From Rhynochetos jubatus (Eukaryota > Chordata > Aves > Eurypygiformes > Rhynochetidae), in contig CM050649.1 in the NCBI GenBank assembly GCA_027574665.1, forward strand, positions 64,384,150 to 64,448,149: 64,000 nucleotides of DNA, read 5' to 3'. The stretch's first letter is position 1. Each line of letters starts with the position of its first letter. Of the stretch, positions 42,601 to 56,600 are shown in pieces. The notes beneath the pieces are model-generated. The model did not search any database, was not told the origin of the DNA, and saw nothing but the letters and a program-made list of their open reading frames with translations. The position numbers were made by a program, and so were the translations under genes.

Positions 42601-44660
42601 AGAAGCAAGTGACCGTAAATTTTGCATTTGTTTGCAATTAACCACTTCCTTAAATTCAAATTCACAGATTCACAGAGTGTTAGGGGTTGGAAGAGACCTC
42701 TGGAGATCATCTAGTCCAACCTCCCTGCCAGAGCAGGATCACCTAGAGTAGTGATTCATTCCATTAACCTGTGATGAAGACATCACATATTTAAACTCAA
42801 GAGTTTCCAAGGATTCTTCAGGTTCCTATTTCTCTTTTATGTTCCCTACATTATCCATTGTCTTTATGCCTGAGTATTTCTGCAGAGAATTTCTCTGGCA
42901 TACTCTGCCTGGTAGCTGGCATCCTTCCTTGTGATGTGGGCACATTGCAGCAAGCCTGAGAAAAGCTTTGTCTCAGCTGCTCTTTGTAAGGCTAGGTTGA
43001 GTGCAAAAGTAATTCTCCTGGTTCTGGTAATTCTAGTTTGAGTATATTCTCACAACCTCTAATTACTTTATTGCTCCTCAACCAACTGTTTCTCAGTCTT
43101 TTTGTTTTTCAGAGGATAAGTTTTTTTCAGTCTCATTTAGGCATTGCTATTTTGGCTGGTGTAGCTTCAGTGTTTTCACAGCTTAATTCCTTTCAGATTC
43201 CTACCTCTCTTTTGTGATTTAATCCCAGCCAGCAATTAAGCACCACAGAGCCGCTTACCTCCCTCCCTCCTCCAGTGGAGGAGAATAATCGGAGGAAAAG
43301 ACAAGGAAATTCGTGAGATATGAACAGTAAAATAATACTAACAATACTAATAATACTAATATTACTGCTAATAATACATAATGAAAATAATGGAGAAAAC
43401 CCCAAATGATACAACTGCTTATCACCAGCTGACCGACTTCCAGCCAGTCCCTGGATTAGCAAGACACAGAGCCAGAGAAAGCCCGAAAGCCAAAGTAGGA
43501 AAGCAAGGGCCCACCCCTGGCCCAACCCCCAATTTATATACTGAGCATGAAATTTTATGACATGAAATACCCCCTTGGCTGGTCTGGGCCACCCATTCTG
43601 ACTGTGTCTCTTCCCAGCTTCTTGAGGCAAAGAAGCTGGGAACACAGATGCAGCACCAGAAATCGAAAATATCCTTGAGTTGGTACAAACACTTCTTAGA
43701 AACAACTGAAAACACCGGTGTTTTCAGTACTCTTCTCAGCACAAATCCAGAACACAGCCTCATACTAGCTGCTATGAAGACAACTAACTCTGTCCCAACT
43801 AAAAGCAGCACAGTCTTAGACCATTTTAGAGACCATGCAAAACTGAATACTTATTTTTCATATTTCCTGAACTCTTCAATGGCACATTGTCAGTGCTTGA
43901 GAAATTTCTGCACCAAGGCCAGTTCTCTTTGCTTTTAAGAATTCTGAGTTTTCTGGTCAAATGTTTTCGATCTTTCTTTTTGGCTATAATCTTAGAGTCA
44001 ACCCTTATATAAATTAGATTTATTGTCAATTTTAAATAATTGTGATTAAGGAAATACATATGAGAGATATGGACTTTATATACTTCAGGGACAGGTGTTA
44101 CAAACATTGAGACTTTTCAGAATTTCTATTAATTTTTTTTTCATTGTAAATCTCCTAGAGTTATGAATGCTGATTTTATCCTTCATAGAAATGTCTCCTG
44201 TAGCTCTGAATCTTGACTTGATGCCCAGAGGCCAATCTTTCTGAGCATTTATAAAAATTATTTTGTAAAGTCTGCCTTGCAGAGATGTCAGACTTTTGAC
44301 TGGCTGACCTATTATGTAGGCACACTGAATTGAAGGTATATTATTTTTCTTTGTGATATCATGTTTTTCTGTTTGATTCTTAAAATAATCTTATTCCAAT
44401 TCCTGAAGAGTCTTCTTTCTACTTTCGTGAAAGAAAAGGCAGTAGCTGCCTTATAATGGAAGGCCAGCGAATGAACAGGTATTCACTGTCACCTTTTAGT
44501 GGCTGGAGAGTAGAAGCAGCAAAGAAACTACTATTAAATAGCAACTAAGGGTGATTTTCTTTAGCTCATGAAGCTTAAACCTCTATTTTTAATAGGATTA
44601 ATCCTAATCCTAGTTCTGCATATTTATGTTTTGAGATTTATTTGACTACCTGCAAACTAC

Positions 44661-44691
<31 letters not shown>

Positions 44692-47600
44692 GAAAAGAGA
44701 ACTGATCTTTACCTGGCTACGAAGGTTCTTTATGGCTTTAATCAGTTTCTTCTGTTTTGTGTCTTTTTATTATGCCCTGTGGTGCAATAGACAAACATTT
44801 TTTACCTTTTAGTAGGATACAATATAGAAAAACACACTTCTGTATTAAGGTAATTAAGGTAATAAGCACCCAACAATCTTAATGCACAGGAGGTAATATC
44901 AGCTGTTGCTGCCTGGGAAGGTGTTTTTAATATGTGTTGGCATTAGAAGGGTCTATAGGTAGCACAGGTATTTCATAAAAGGCCAGTCACTATAGAAACA
45001 TAGAAGTGTGGCAGAGGAAGGTGTGGCACAGGGAAGTCCCACGACTTTTTAGTCTCTGGGAAATCTGTGGATGCTCTGAAAATTCAGTTTGGACAACCTG
45101 ACCTATCCAGGTCTTGGACCATGCTTTCTTCCAAGTGTCACAGATCTGCTGTGCTGGGATCACCAGTGCAGACAACATCTGCTCTATCAACATAAGAAAG
45201 TTCCTTGCTACCAGAGTACTTGGATGTCATCTGCCTTGGAGCTTTCTGGGCAACTTCTGGAGAGTCTAGTCAGACCTACTTCAGAAAATCCCAACCCAAA
45301 GCCTAACCCTGATCCACTACAGTGTGTGTAATATGGCATCATGGAATAATTCAGTTGAAGGGGCCCCTGGAGGTCACCTAGTAAAATGTAAAGAAATGTG
45401 TCCATTTATTAACGAAGCAGAAAAATAAACAGAATATTGATGTATAATATTTTTTGTAGGATATTTGTGAATTTACATAAAATCCTGCCTCAGACAGAAT
45501 TGTTGTAAAAATCCATGTTCTCATCAGTTTAAAACAAAAGCTGGCCATTAAAATTTAACTATTTCAGTGATTCAGTGTGATTTAAAATTAATTTACTGTG
45601 ATTTAAGTGAAAAGTAAAAGTTAATGAATCAGGTTTTGTTTGTTTGTTTGTTTGTTTGTTTTCCCTATCCATGTCAGGAACACTAAATTTTTTTCAGAAG
45701 GACTTGTAATGTTAATTTTTAGCTCTCTGAATTAAATTGTAATGTGGCTCATATCCTTGAAACAATTGAACTACATCATACATTCTACTTGGAACTTACT
45801 TTATTGCTTTATATTTATTATTGATTGCTAAAGTACATAGAGTTGAATACTTTTACCTGTAGGTAACATGGAAAAAGAACTGATTTTTAATTTACGTTTT
45901 AACTTTTATTTCCAGGGATTGGACTTTGCAGCCTTCACAGGACATATGTTTGTTGGCATCTGCCTTGTTGTTCTAGTCTCCTTTCCTTTTCTCAGACTTC
46001 TTTACTGGAACAAAAAACTTTACAATAAGGAGCCGAGTGAAATTGTTGGTAAGTGTGGGCATGAAAATATTTTTATTATCACTACACTGAATATGTGCTA
46101 AATAGAAACTGGGTAGTGCCTTCTACAATGTTGTCCTCAGATGGAAGTGCCCATTCTCCTTCAGTCTCTGAACATTAATTTTTTAACTAATAATTTAGAT
46201 TTTATTTTTAGTCGTGATATTTTCTGACTTTTAGAAATGGATGTTTTTCTGGTGTTAAGGTTGAGGTGTTGACATGAATTATTAAATACCTTTCAAAATT
46301 TATGGAGATATTTTGCATAATTTATAGCCAATGGCTTGAATACCAGGGTGTTCTGTATTGCAACAGATACCATCTGCTCAAGGTGCGGAGTTCACAACCT
46401 AGCTTTAGAAATATCCCAGGTTTCCCTTATGACAAGCACTGTGCACTGTCTCATTCCCTCACTGCTGTTTTTTTTTCAATTGTTTTTGTTTTTTTTTTTG
46501 TTTTTTTTTTTTTTCGTCAATTCTTTTCTGGTCTGTGGTCAGTGAAGAACATTTCATCAAGAGTAGATCTTTCCACATTCTTTCTAGCATGCCTCTGTGG
46601 CTCTTCCAACCCTGAATTTCCCCAGTGTACAAAAACTTCTATAATTCAGTAGGACTAAATCTATGTCTTTTTAGGTTGCTCACCTCAGTAATCTTTAGAA
46701 GTCTTGGTAAAGCTGTTTGAATGGGTGTTGAGTATGTTAGCGCCTTTTTGTCTTCATGATTTTATGCCTTTCTGTTTTGAAGATTTCATCATTGTTGTCA
46801 GGCTTCTATTTCAGTGGTGAAACTTAAAAATAATACACAAATGGTCACAGTTTCTTTACAAGGTAAGAAATAATTCACTAACTATAGTTTCTTAGCAAGC
46901 TTTGTACAAAGATAATTCAGTGTAAGAGTTTATTCCCTGGGACTGATGTTTCTTTCACTTTGGCTGCAGAAGACCCAGGATCCAAACTTCCAGTGAGCAC
47001 GTAACAGATGTTTTAATGTGCTGTACAACATCTCTAGATCTGTGTGGGAGGGGTCTGTTTAGCATGGGGAGGACATTTCATACGGTTGATGTAACTTGGC
47101 CATCATTTATAAGCTGTGGAGAAAGATAAGGTCTTCTAAAGATTAATATAGTTGCCTGCAATAGAACAGATATATTGCAGTCCCCAGAAGTTTACTTCTC
47201 TAAGAGGAGTCCAAGGTGACTAACTCAGTGGTAGAGATCTTCATGACAGGTAACTAATTTAGGCAAAATGAGTACCACTTGTAGTGACTTGCCTTGTTCC
47301 AGGGGAAATTAGCTTTAGTAGGATTTTATTAAAGAAGTGACAGTCCTGAGTGGATTGTACCATGTCTCTTGGATCCCAACTGATAGAAAGGTCAGAGAAG
47401 AGACTTTGCTGTTTAGGAAGTTAGCTCTTGTGCTGACATGGTTTTGAGGGACTTCAATGTCCATTCAGCACAGGGCACACTCAGCCTACCTGTTCATAGC
47501 TCTAGGGGCCAAAGTCTTTCCCAATATTAAGAATCAAAGTGTTTTTGAGGTGTTCTAAAAATGATGCTACCTAACTGTTTTTTAGGAGAATTAAGGAGAA

Positions 47601-50600
47601 TTTATATATTTGCTTGGTATGAAATATGCATTTTCATTACTGGGCCATTGGAAAACAGCTGAGGCTTTCTCTCACCCTCAGAGATTTGGTCCTGAGAGCA
47701 AGAGAAATAAAGCAATGAATTCAGTTCCTAAAATGCCTAGATATTGCCCTGTGGCACTACAAAGTAAGATTTCAGAAAGCCATCAAGGATCTTCTTTTCC
47801 TATTTTCTCATAGCAGGCAAGGTGTTGTAAATCTTACCTGGTAAATAAATCTACTGACTATATACTTCTGGATCAAAGAGAGAAAAGACCTTATTTACCA
47901 GTAGGATACTTTGGGCTCATGTCAGTTTATACTACATCAGTTTCCATTCACGTACCTAAAATTTTATCTTGATTGCCAGGAATGCCTTTAGAGAAAATGT
48001 CACTGAAAATCAGCAGTACTAACATGCAGAAAGGGATGATCTCCTCTCCTAGCCACAGGTGTGCCTTAAATTTGTTAATTTTGAATAATTAATTTTGAGT
48101 TTTGTCTTATAGGAAGGCATCATTACCCAAATTAAATACCCATAAGAAACTTAATAATAAGCACTGCAAACTGTGTATCATGGGTAAGTGATCTTCCTAC
48201 TGGTCTGGTCAAAGTTAGTACTTTGAAGAGAGGCAAAAAAATCTATGAGATATAAACAATATCCACTCCCAGGTTGTCCCCAATACACTGCCAAAATGCA
48301 TAATCTGAATAGGTGGGGAGTTGGCTCATGTTCCTATTGTTCCTTCTCTTCTTCGAAACCGTGGATGAAAAGCTGGACATGAGCTGTCAATGTACGCTCG
48401 CAGCCAAGAAGGCCAGCTCTATCCTGGGTAAATGAAAAGCAGCACGGCCAGCAGATGAAGGGAGGTGCTTATCACCCTCTACTCTGCTCTCATGAGATCC
48501 CACCTGAAGTACTGCCTGCAGCTCTGGGGTCCTCAGCACAGGAAAGACATGGACGTGTTGGAACGAATCCAGATAAGGGCCATGAAGATGATCAGAGGGC
48601 TGGAACACCTCTGCTATGAAGAAAGGCTGAGAGAGTTGGGGTTGCTAAGCCTGAAGATGAGAATGCTCTGGGAAGATGTTATTGCAGCCTTCCAGTACTT
48701 AAAAGGGGCCTACAAGAAAGATGGGGACAGACTTTTTAATAGGATCTGTAGTAACAGGACAAGGGGCAGTGGTTCTAAACTAAAAGAGGGTATATTCAAA
48801 CTAGATTTAAGGATGATGGTGGTGAAATCCTTGAACAGGTTACCCAGAGAAATGTTAGATGCTCCATCCCTGGAAACTTTCAAGGTCAGGTTCGATGAGG
48901 CTCTGAGCAACCTGACCTAGTTGAAGACTTCCCTGCCCATGGCAGGGATCTGGGCTAGATGAGCTTTAAAAGTCCCTTCCAACACAAAGCATTCTGTGAT
49001 TCTATATCAAAATGCTAAATATAAAGCAAGTTCTTACCTGTTCTACACAGGGCTCAAGAATTAGAATACTTTGTGGAAGAGATTATCTCTGGGAAAGGAA
49101 TTACCTTTTTGTTGGGGAGGAAAGGAATCTTTGCAACCTCTCAGATAAAACCCTTAGTAGTTATGCATCATTATAAAAAATGATTGCTTTTCTTTTTTTT
49201 GCCTGGAGATATATTAATAAATCTTTGGTATTCAGCATTTTTTTTAACTTCCCAACTTTCTTATTTAAAAGAATTAATTTGCTTTTATTAATTTCTTATT
49301 TTCTAATAAAAGCCATAGCTTCATGGACATTTCCATGAATAACTAGTTATTATAGACTTAAATTATCTTTAAAAGTGCCAGCCTGCAAGGTGTCTTGAGA
49401 TAAGTAATATCTAAACAGTCAGACCATACGTCTTGCCAATTGTGAGCAATTTTGATCCTCACATAATGACGTTCTTTTGTGAATATACATTTTAGAAAAT
49501 AGGATTGTTATTTTTTTGTTTCATTTATAAACTTTTAAAGCCTATGTGTTTGATTTTTAAGAAAACATTTATGAATAACAATTGTTTGATTCATTTGAAT
49601 AGTACAATTTATTCACTGACATAATATTTTTGCCAGTGAAACACTGTACACTGCTAAGAGGCTAGCACATTTTCCTCAATTCATCAAAGTAATCTTTGTT
49701 ACTCAAAGCTTAGTATATGCAGATACAACAGTCTCCCAATCAGTAGACCATGTGTCTTTTTCTCATAATCAGCTGTTACTCCATTGCTGTGAAATTAATC
49801 AGTAGCTGTTCAATTAGAGGAAATGCTAAAGCGCTACTCTTTCTAATGAAATTTTCTGTGAATGGGGAAGAGAAAGTGACTAACACAGCTCCATTAGGAG
49901 GGAGCTATCACAGCTTGGATTTGCAGAATGTGTTCCAAGGTGCTTTCTCAGGATCCTACCACCTCAGGTTGCAATGATTCTGTGATAACTTCAAATAGCC
50001 TGTATGAAGCAGCTGTTTTAATCAACTGAACACCAGCCTGCCCCCAATTAGCAGTTAAACAAGATACCTGAGACTTAATTGGTATATTATTCTCCCCAGA
50101 ATTTTTTCACTGTATCCATGTGCTTTAAGCTTTTTTCTGTTCCTTTGAGCTAGACAGATTATTGAAAGTGGTAATTTTAAGAACAGACAATGCTGTTATT
50201 CTGATTATACATTGGCAGATTAATTTCTGTGCAGTGTGTTACTAGTGTCTTTAAATTGTTTGCCTCCAGACTGAGCTGTTACACCTGTGCAGCAGGAAAA
50301 AAAAAGCATATTTGTTGCCCAGGACCCACTATCTACCTGCAGTAACTTGAAGTGGGGCATATTACCAAAGGAAAAAAATCTGAAGAACTCAGGTATGAGA
50401 GGGAACATCAGATTCTGTTTGAGAATGAAGGGCTACTTTGAGGAATTTTTTGAGTATGACTTTCAGCTGATAAACTTGTGCCTTGTCCTGTGGGATGCAG
50501 AAAGTTATATTAGGATTAAGGTAGTAAATGGAGAAGATTTAAAAAGCATATATATATTTTCCAAAAAGAATGTGTAAGTGGAAATAACATATGAGTAAGC

Positions 50601-53600
50601 GAAAAATAAACTTTCTGTTCCCCCTTTTCCCAAAACTTGAAACCAAAGTTTTTACTTCACTTAAGGGTTGAGAATACATTATTTAGCCCCTGGGAAGTGT
50701 GACAATACACTGTTGTCTCAGCCATCAAGCTGTGCAGATGTGGACCTCAGTGTCTGGGGAGGTTGCTGTCCCCAGGACAGTGCATGGCACATAGTCTAGT
50801 GACAAACATTGTTATTGTCATTTTTGTCAGAGAGGAAGTGCTTTCTTTTAGCACAACAACTGTCTTGGCATCACCTCCCATTTCTCCTGTGTTGCTTGCT
50901 CCACTTTTGGATTGTTTCACTGGCTGAAAGAGACACCCGCTGTTGAAGCCAGAGTGGTGATGCCAGGAGAGGGGGGAGCATGTTATTCCCTCTGGTATTG
51001 CTCCCTGTCTGCAGCAGCTGGGAAAAAAACTGCTGTGGTAGTATGATAGTCAGTATGTAAAACCTACAACAGAAGGAATTTTTTAATTAATCATAGACAT
51101 GTGTAAAGTGCTTAATGTGTGAAAAACACGGTGCTGTTTCCCACAACGTGAAATGTGGTAACCAGATGAGTGAGCAAATCTGTTTCTTTCTTCCATGTGG
51201 AGCTTTACAGCTGCTTCTCCAAGAGAAGAAATAGGAGAGCAGGAGGGGAAAGAGAGGAACAAAACTGACAGTGAAAAGGTAGAAAGTCTAATAGAAGAAA
51301 GAAGTAGGGGGTGACAACTGAGGGTTGTCAGACATATGGAACTGATGGGACTGTGTTGGCTGAAAACCCAGTATGACCAGGCATTATTCCTGGACTTAGA
51401 GTAAGTACTGCTCACATAATGACTCATTTTGCCTGAAAATGCCCAAAGGATGATACAGCAGGGTGAAGTTCAAGAGAGAAACAAGGTAAAACTGGAACGC
51501 TCATTTAGCACTTAATGTATGGTGAGTTTCCCACTCTGTGTCTCAGAGTGACAACAAATGTCTGCTGCAGTACTTTACTTTGTGCTGCACACGATTGACC
51601 AAGCACAGGCATCGTCAGCTGTGATTGTAGCTGAGCACAAGGTATAGCTTGGTGCTGTCATGGTTATTTTGTCCGTGTGAATGCCCTTGCCTTTGAGATG
51701 CCTGCCTGGGGGAATGCGTCCCTGTAAAGGGTTAAGAGCTTAGTTGTTTTCTCAGGGTGTGGGACATCTGGGTGGCCTCTGCATCCTCTGAGGTGGTGCA
51801 AAAGACTTACAGCCTTTTGGTTTACTGTTGGGGAAGAACTAAGGTGATGACTTGCAAGACCACCCCAATGCTGCTTCAGACACTTTGAATTGACAAAAGA
51901 CCACATAAAATAATAATAGTATCCAGGACCACAAGGACACCGCAGAGGCACAAAGGGGACCTGGTCTAAGGGGTTATGTAGCATCAGTACAGCTATGTGT
52001 GCTGCTCAGGGCCAGAGCAGAGCCCTTAGTCCTATTTTAGTTAGTAACATGTTTGTAACTGTAGGAACCATTTCTTGCTAGAATCAGTGAGAGGTGCGTC
52101 AAGTACCTAACTGGATTAAGTACATTGATAAGTCTCAGTTTTGAGGTGTGTCTGTAGCCATGTTGGTACTTCACTAACTGCTGTTAAAGCACTACTGGTA
52201 TTTTAATATAATTGTTGAAAATAGTGGGCTATTCTCACTTGAATGTTCATTCAGCTGAGGAAAAGCAGGTCATGTGAAGTGTAATGTCCAAAGCAAGGAA
52301 TATTTCAAGACATATTCAAGTCTAAATGCAATTTAGATGGCAGTTTTGCAATATACATTGCACTCTACTGTCCTCACCCAAAATGCTAAATTCGTGGCAA
52401 TGTACAGGAAGTATTTTTATGTCTTGAAGAACAGTGTGGAATAACAATTTTTTTTTTTTTTTGTATATATTAACAATGAACAGTTAACAATTTAAGTCTC
52501 CTACTGTGGACCATAGAATGCTAAAATAGAACATGCAGCTTTCTTATGCATTGTCTTGGGCTCTAAGATCATATCTTTCTGACACACACTGTCTTTTATT
52601 TTAAAGATCTGTAAGACTTTCAGTCTCAAAGTCTCGAAGACTACTAGGTGGTCTTAAGGTCCCTGCAGACTTCATGTGTGTTCCTTGCTGGATAGTATAT
52701 AGGATCCAGCAGGGTCACGGTTTTGTGTTTGAAAATGTGAAAAAAAACCTCACTGTCTTTTATTATTTTCACCTTCAATAGCTCTTCTAATGTTTAGGAA
52801 TGAAAATAAGTGTGGTTATTTACTTTACACAGATTCAAGATTTTTATATTTTTAAATATTTTAATAATTTTATGTTTAAAATCCTTGTATATGTCCTCTG
52901 TGGTGCTTTAGAGTTGATAGAATGTTCCCCTTGGAAAGACAAAACTTTTGATCTGTCTTTTCTTGTTTTCAGATGATAAAAATAGTATTCTGACACTGCA
53001 GAATAAAGGAAATATTATAGTCATATTATTTGCTCAGTGCATTGATAATGCAGCCATCACAAGAAGGCAGCTGTAATATTACTTTACCTGTCTTATGCAG
53101 AAAGAAAGTATAATGCAGTGGCATTTTGAATCAATAGAGCAGCACTTCACAACTTTATCATAGACATTTTTCATGGAAGGAATCTGTACAGACAAATCAG
53201 CAACAGGAGGTAAAAAATTAGGAATTGATACCTCCTGTTTCTTCTGCAGCACTTGTTCCTCTGGATTTTTGTAAGCATACCACAAGTGTGGAATGATTGT
53301 AGAGCTATATACTGCTTGGCAAGACCTGGCCTTTTCATTTGCGGTGTTTTGGTGAAGCCATGAAATTTTTCGCTTTACTCTGACAACTCTGAAGCTCATA
53401 AGATCTTCCTGATACACAGAGCTTGGGAGAACAATTGAAGTTAATTTAACATGTGCTCTGTATCTTTTTGCTGCAGAGAGTTTGTGCGATGATGTTTCAA
53501 ATAAAAGTGTATCCTTGACAGATTTTAAAATTATCCCTGCCATTTTTATTTATCAAAATGAGCTGAACTTATTAGTCACCATTTTTACATTTAAACAGGT

Positions 53601-56600
53601 TGGACTTTGGGAATGTCATCCTTAAGTGATTGCTTGTAACATTTTTTTTTTCCCTGGTATTGAAAGGACCTCAGCAGTAGTTAGGTTTTATGCAGAGAGT
53701 TTTATGATTGGAATGGATTTATGCACTTTTGAGCAGAGGATAGTGAATTGAACTTCTTTTTTTTTTTTTTTTTAATTGTGACACTTGTACTTTAATGGAA
53801 AATATTGGCTAAATTGGTTTTTATTTGTAAGTCTGGCAGCGTGAGTTAAAAATCTTGATTTGCGTAAACCAGAATTATTTTTCTAGATTTCAAACCTGAT
53901 GATTGAAATTATCTGAAACAAACTACACCGAAATTTTAGGTAAATGAATGCTCAAAATACTTGACTCTGTACTTCCCATGACCCTGTGCCATTCTCAGGT
54001 TTTCAGAACAGAGTGTTATGGTCACATTAGGCAAGTGCTAATGAGCGTATGTGGAATGTAAACATACTCAGATTCCTGCTTTTAAAAGATGGGGAACTGC
54101 GGTAGAGGAAACTAAGGGGCAAAACCACAAGGAGTGAAATAACCTCGTATCTCTAAGTCTGACTCACCCAGAGATGAGAACAGAGCCCGTATCACCTGAG
54201 AGAGATCCCATCCCTTTCTCAGGAACAAACTAACTGAAGCGTGATGTATGTCTTTACCAATCATCTTGAAAAGTTATGAGAGATCTAACCTCTAACCCAC
54301 TTTAATACCTGCAGATTTCTCCATCTGAGTGTTATGTGGCCATCACAGAGGTATTGAATTGACTATTCCTTTATAAAATGCAGCTATAGACTTGCACTGT
54401 TGTAGGTTCTTTCAGTAGCTAAAATTACAAAAGGAAACCCAAAGCACAGTGAGGGAAAATTCTGGTTACTTTTTTAAGAAGGATACTTGCAGTTTTGCAG
54501 TGTTCTGAACAGCCTAATTCCTGGGGCTGCTGCAGCCTGCCCCAGTTTGCCCAGAAGACTGCTGGGAGGTGATTTAGGTTTGTGGCACCACGTGAGCTTT
54601 GCAGTTTTCTGCCTGGGCTCCAGCTGCTTTGCTGCAGGGATCAGCACGTCCTGTTAAGTCCTGTGCCATGGATGCAATCCCATGCTGGGCAACTGGACTG
54701 GCATTAGGTGCCTCGGTGACCAAATGGGGCCCCAGCTGTTGGACCTCGAATTAAAAAGCTTACATAAATGCTCCATATTGCTTTATGCAACATTGTGCCG
54801 ATTTCTTGCATTTCTTTGCAAATATTTAGCTGAATAGGTCAAAGTGTGTTTTGCTGCAGCTTTGAAGACGTTGCAATGTTTATGCCTCTGCTTATCTTTA
54901 TCCATGATGGAGTACTCAGAGGAATAGAGACAAGGACATTTCAGACACTTTTTTCAGAATTAGAGCCCTATGCTAGAGTTCAGTGGCAGTGCCTCTAGAT
55001 GAGAGGCATGAATCATTGAGCTGGAATATCCCTAAAGGTGAATTCTATACTTGGGTTTCACATTTCTGACTTAGTTTCTGTGCTTTTAAAATGGAGATGA
55101 CATTGACTGTCTAATAATGCTTAGGGTTTACATGTTTGTTGATCCTATATTTGATCCTAGAACTAAGCCAAAAACTATTATCTTCCTGTTGGAAATGGAC
55201 TTTCTGTGGAGAAAAAAAAAAAAAAAAAGAAAAAGAAAAGAAAATTTTTGTGAGATACTAATGTTAGCTCTGTTGTTGTGGTGCCTTGTGGGCTTCATGA
55301 ATCTATGATGTTCACAAATATTTTAGTATCCTAATGGTCTGAATTCCCTGACTGAGCTGCAGCTCTCCTGTCTGTTCTTACTCCAAATCACTTCATAATA
55401 AACTTTGTCTTGCTTATATCACTTCAAATATTGCTACTTCAGTTGCAGTTAAATGTTATTTTACCTGCTTTGTTGATAAACCGGCATGAAACATAAATGC
55501 CACATACACACATGGTTTCAGTCATTAGCAACAGACCTAGCAGTGGTAGGATAAAGTGGTTAGTAGTCTGATCCATCACAAAGCTAATGCTGTAAAACTC
55601 CTCCAGACTGGATTTTGTTGATCGAGTGAGTCGAGTGAGATTGCCCTGGTGTAATATGGTCATTAGATCCCACATGAGGAGCAGACATGAAGTTATGGAT
55701 GAGTGGAATTGAGGTGAGAGACCTTCCCCTTCAGGGGCAGCCAAATGCTGCCCTTATGCTGCCTTAGCCATAAATTTGAAGTGCTTGATAAACCCTGTGG
55801 CTGCATTAAGCCCTTGTCCATGATTCGTAACATAGTATGTCATAAAACATCAGATGTTCTCAGACTGTAAAGGTTTGCAGACCTGTAATGGGGGAAGTAT
55901 AGACAGTATCAAAGGTTTTTGACTGGGTTCAGTGCTCTCACTGAACTCAAGAGTCCTGCATTGTATTTTCTTCAAAACAAATACTGCTAGTACATACGTA
56001 TCACTTCATGTCATAATTGTCTATTACAATAAGAATGTGCTTGAAAGAGAAACAGAAGAACTTTCTATGTGATAACCTAGAAAACCTCTTTGCAAATTAA
56101 TACTGCAACAGGAGTCACAGTATAAAAGATCAACTGCTCTGATTTTCAAAGAACATTTTGCACTGAAGTAAATTCCACACCAGGTTGGATGTCCACATCC
56201 TTGGGATGTTTAGAAAATGAATATCTGAAGAAATATACACTTGTGGTACATAAATGCAAGTTCAAAGCCATGTAAAAACACATGTATGTCTTTTAACATA
56301 GACCAGAAAGCACCAGGCTGACCTTACTGAACCTGGAGATTAGCCCCATGTCTCGACATGGAACAGGAATGTGCAACATAAGTCATGGTGCTTTCTGCTC
56401 TGCGGGTTTGTTTGTGGCACAGATATGTGATGCTAGCTGCCCCTTTCTGAAAGAGAGAAGATAAAAATTCTCTGCATAAAAATACCTTCTGGGCATCTGC
56501 ATCTTGGTTAGATGATAAAAGATTCAACTTTCTTCCATCAGCAAAATCCTTGGTGAAATTTCACTTGGAAAAGATGAGGGGAAATGCTATGGCAGGATGA

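Larger units (their letters stand above)
35212..45915 (+). other. OCA2: OCA2 intron 14 (10.7 kb)
   Basis: Repeat-rich intron. It has a GC-rich unassigned block at about 35750-36290, a CR1 tail at 36331-36426, a second CR1 at 36427-37718 split by an LTR, a CR1 at 42661-42755, an antisense LTR at 43210-43812, a run of 28 T at 44664-44691, a CR1-like fragment at 45337-45387, and a TTTG microsatellite at 45634-45662. Between them is AT-rich unique sequence with no recognised gene. Confidence 0.8.

Noticed and set aside
43193-43811. Minus-strand frames of 170 and 129 codons with hydrophobic starts
   Set aside because: They lie wholly inside a solo LTR, and a similar frame recurs in the LTR at 36811-37464. 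LTRs of this type do not encode proteins.
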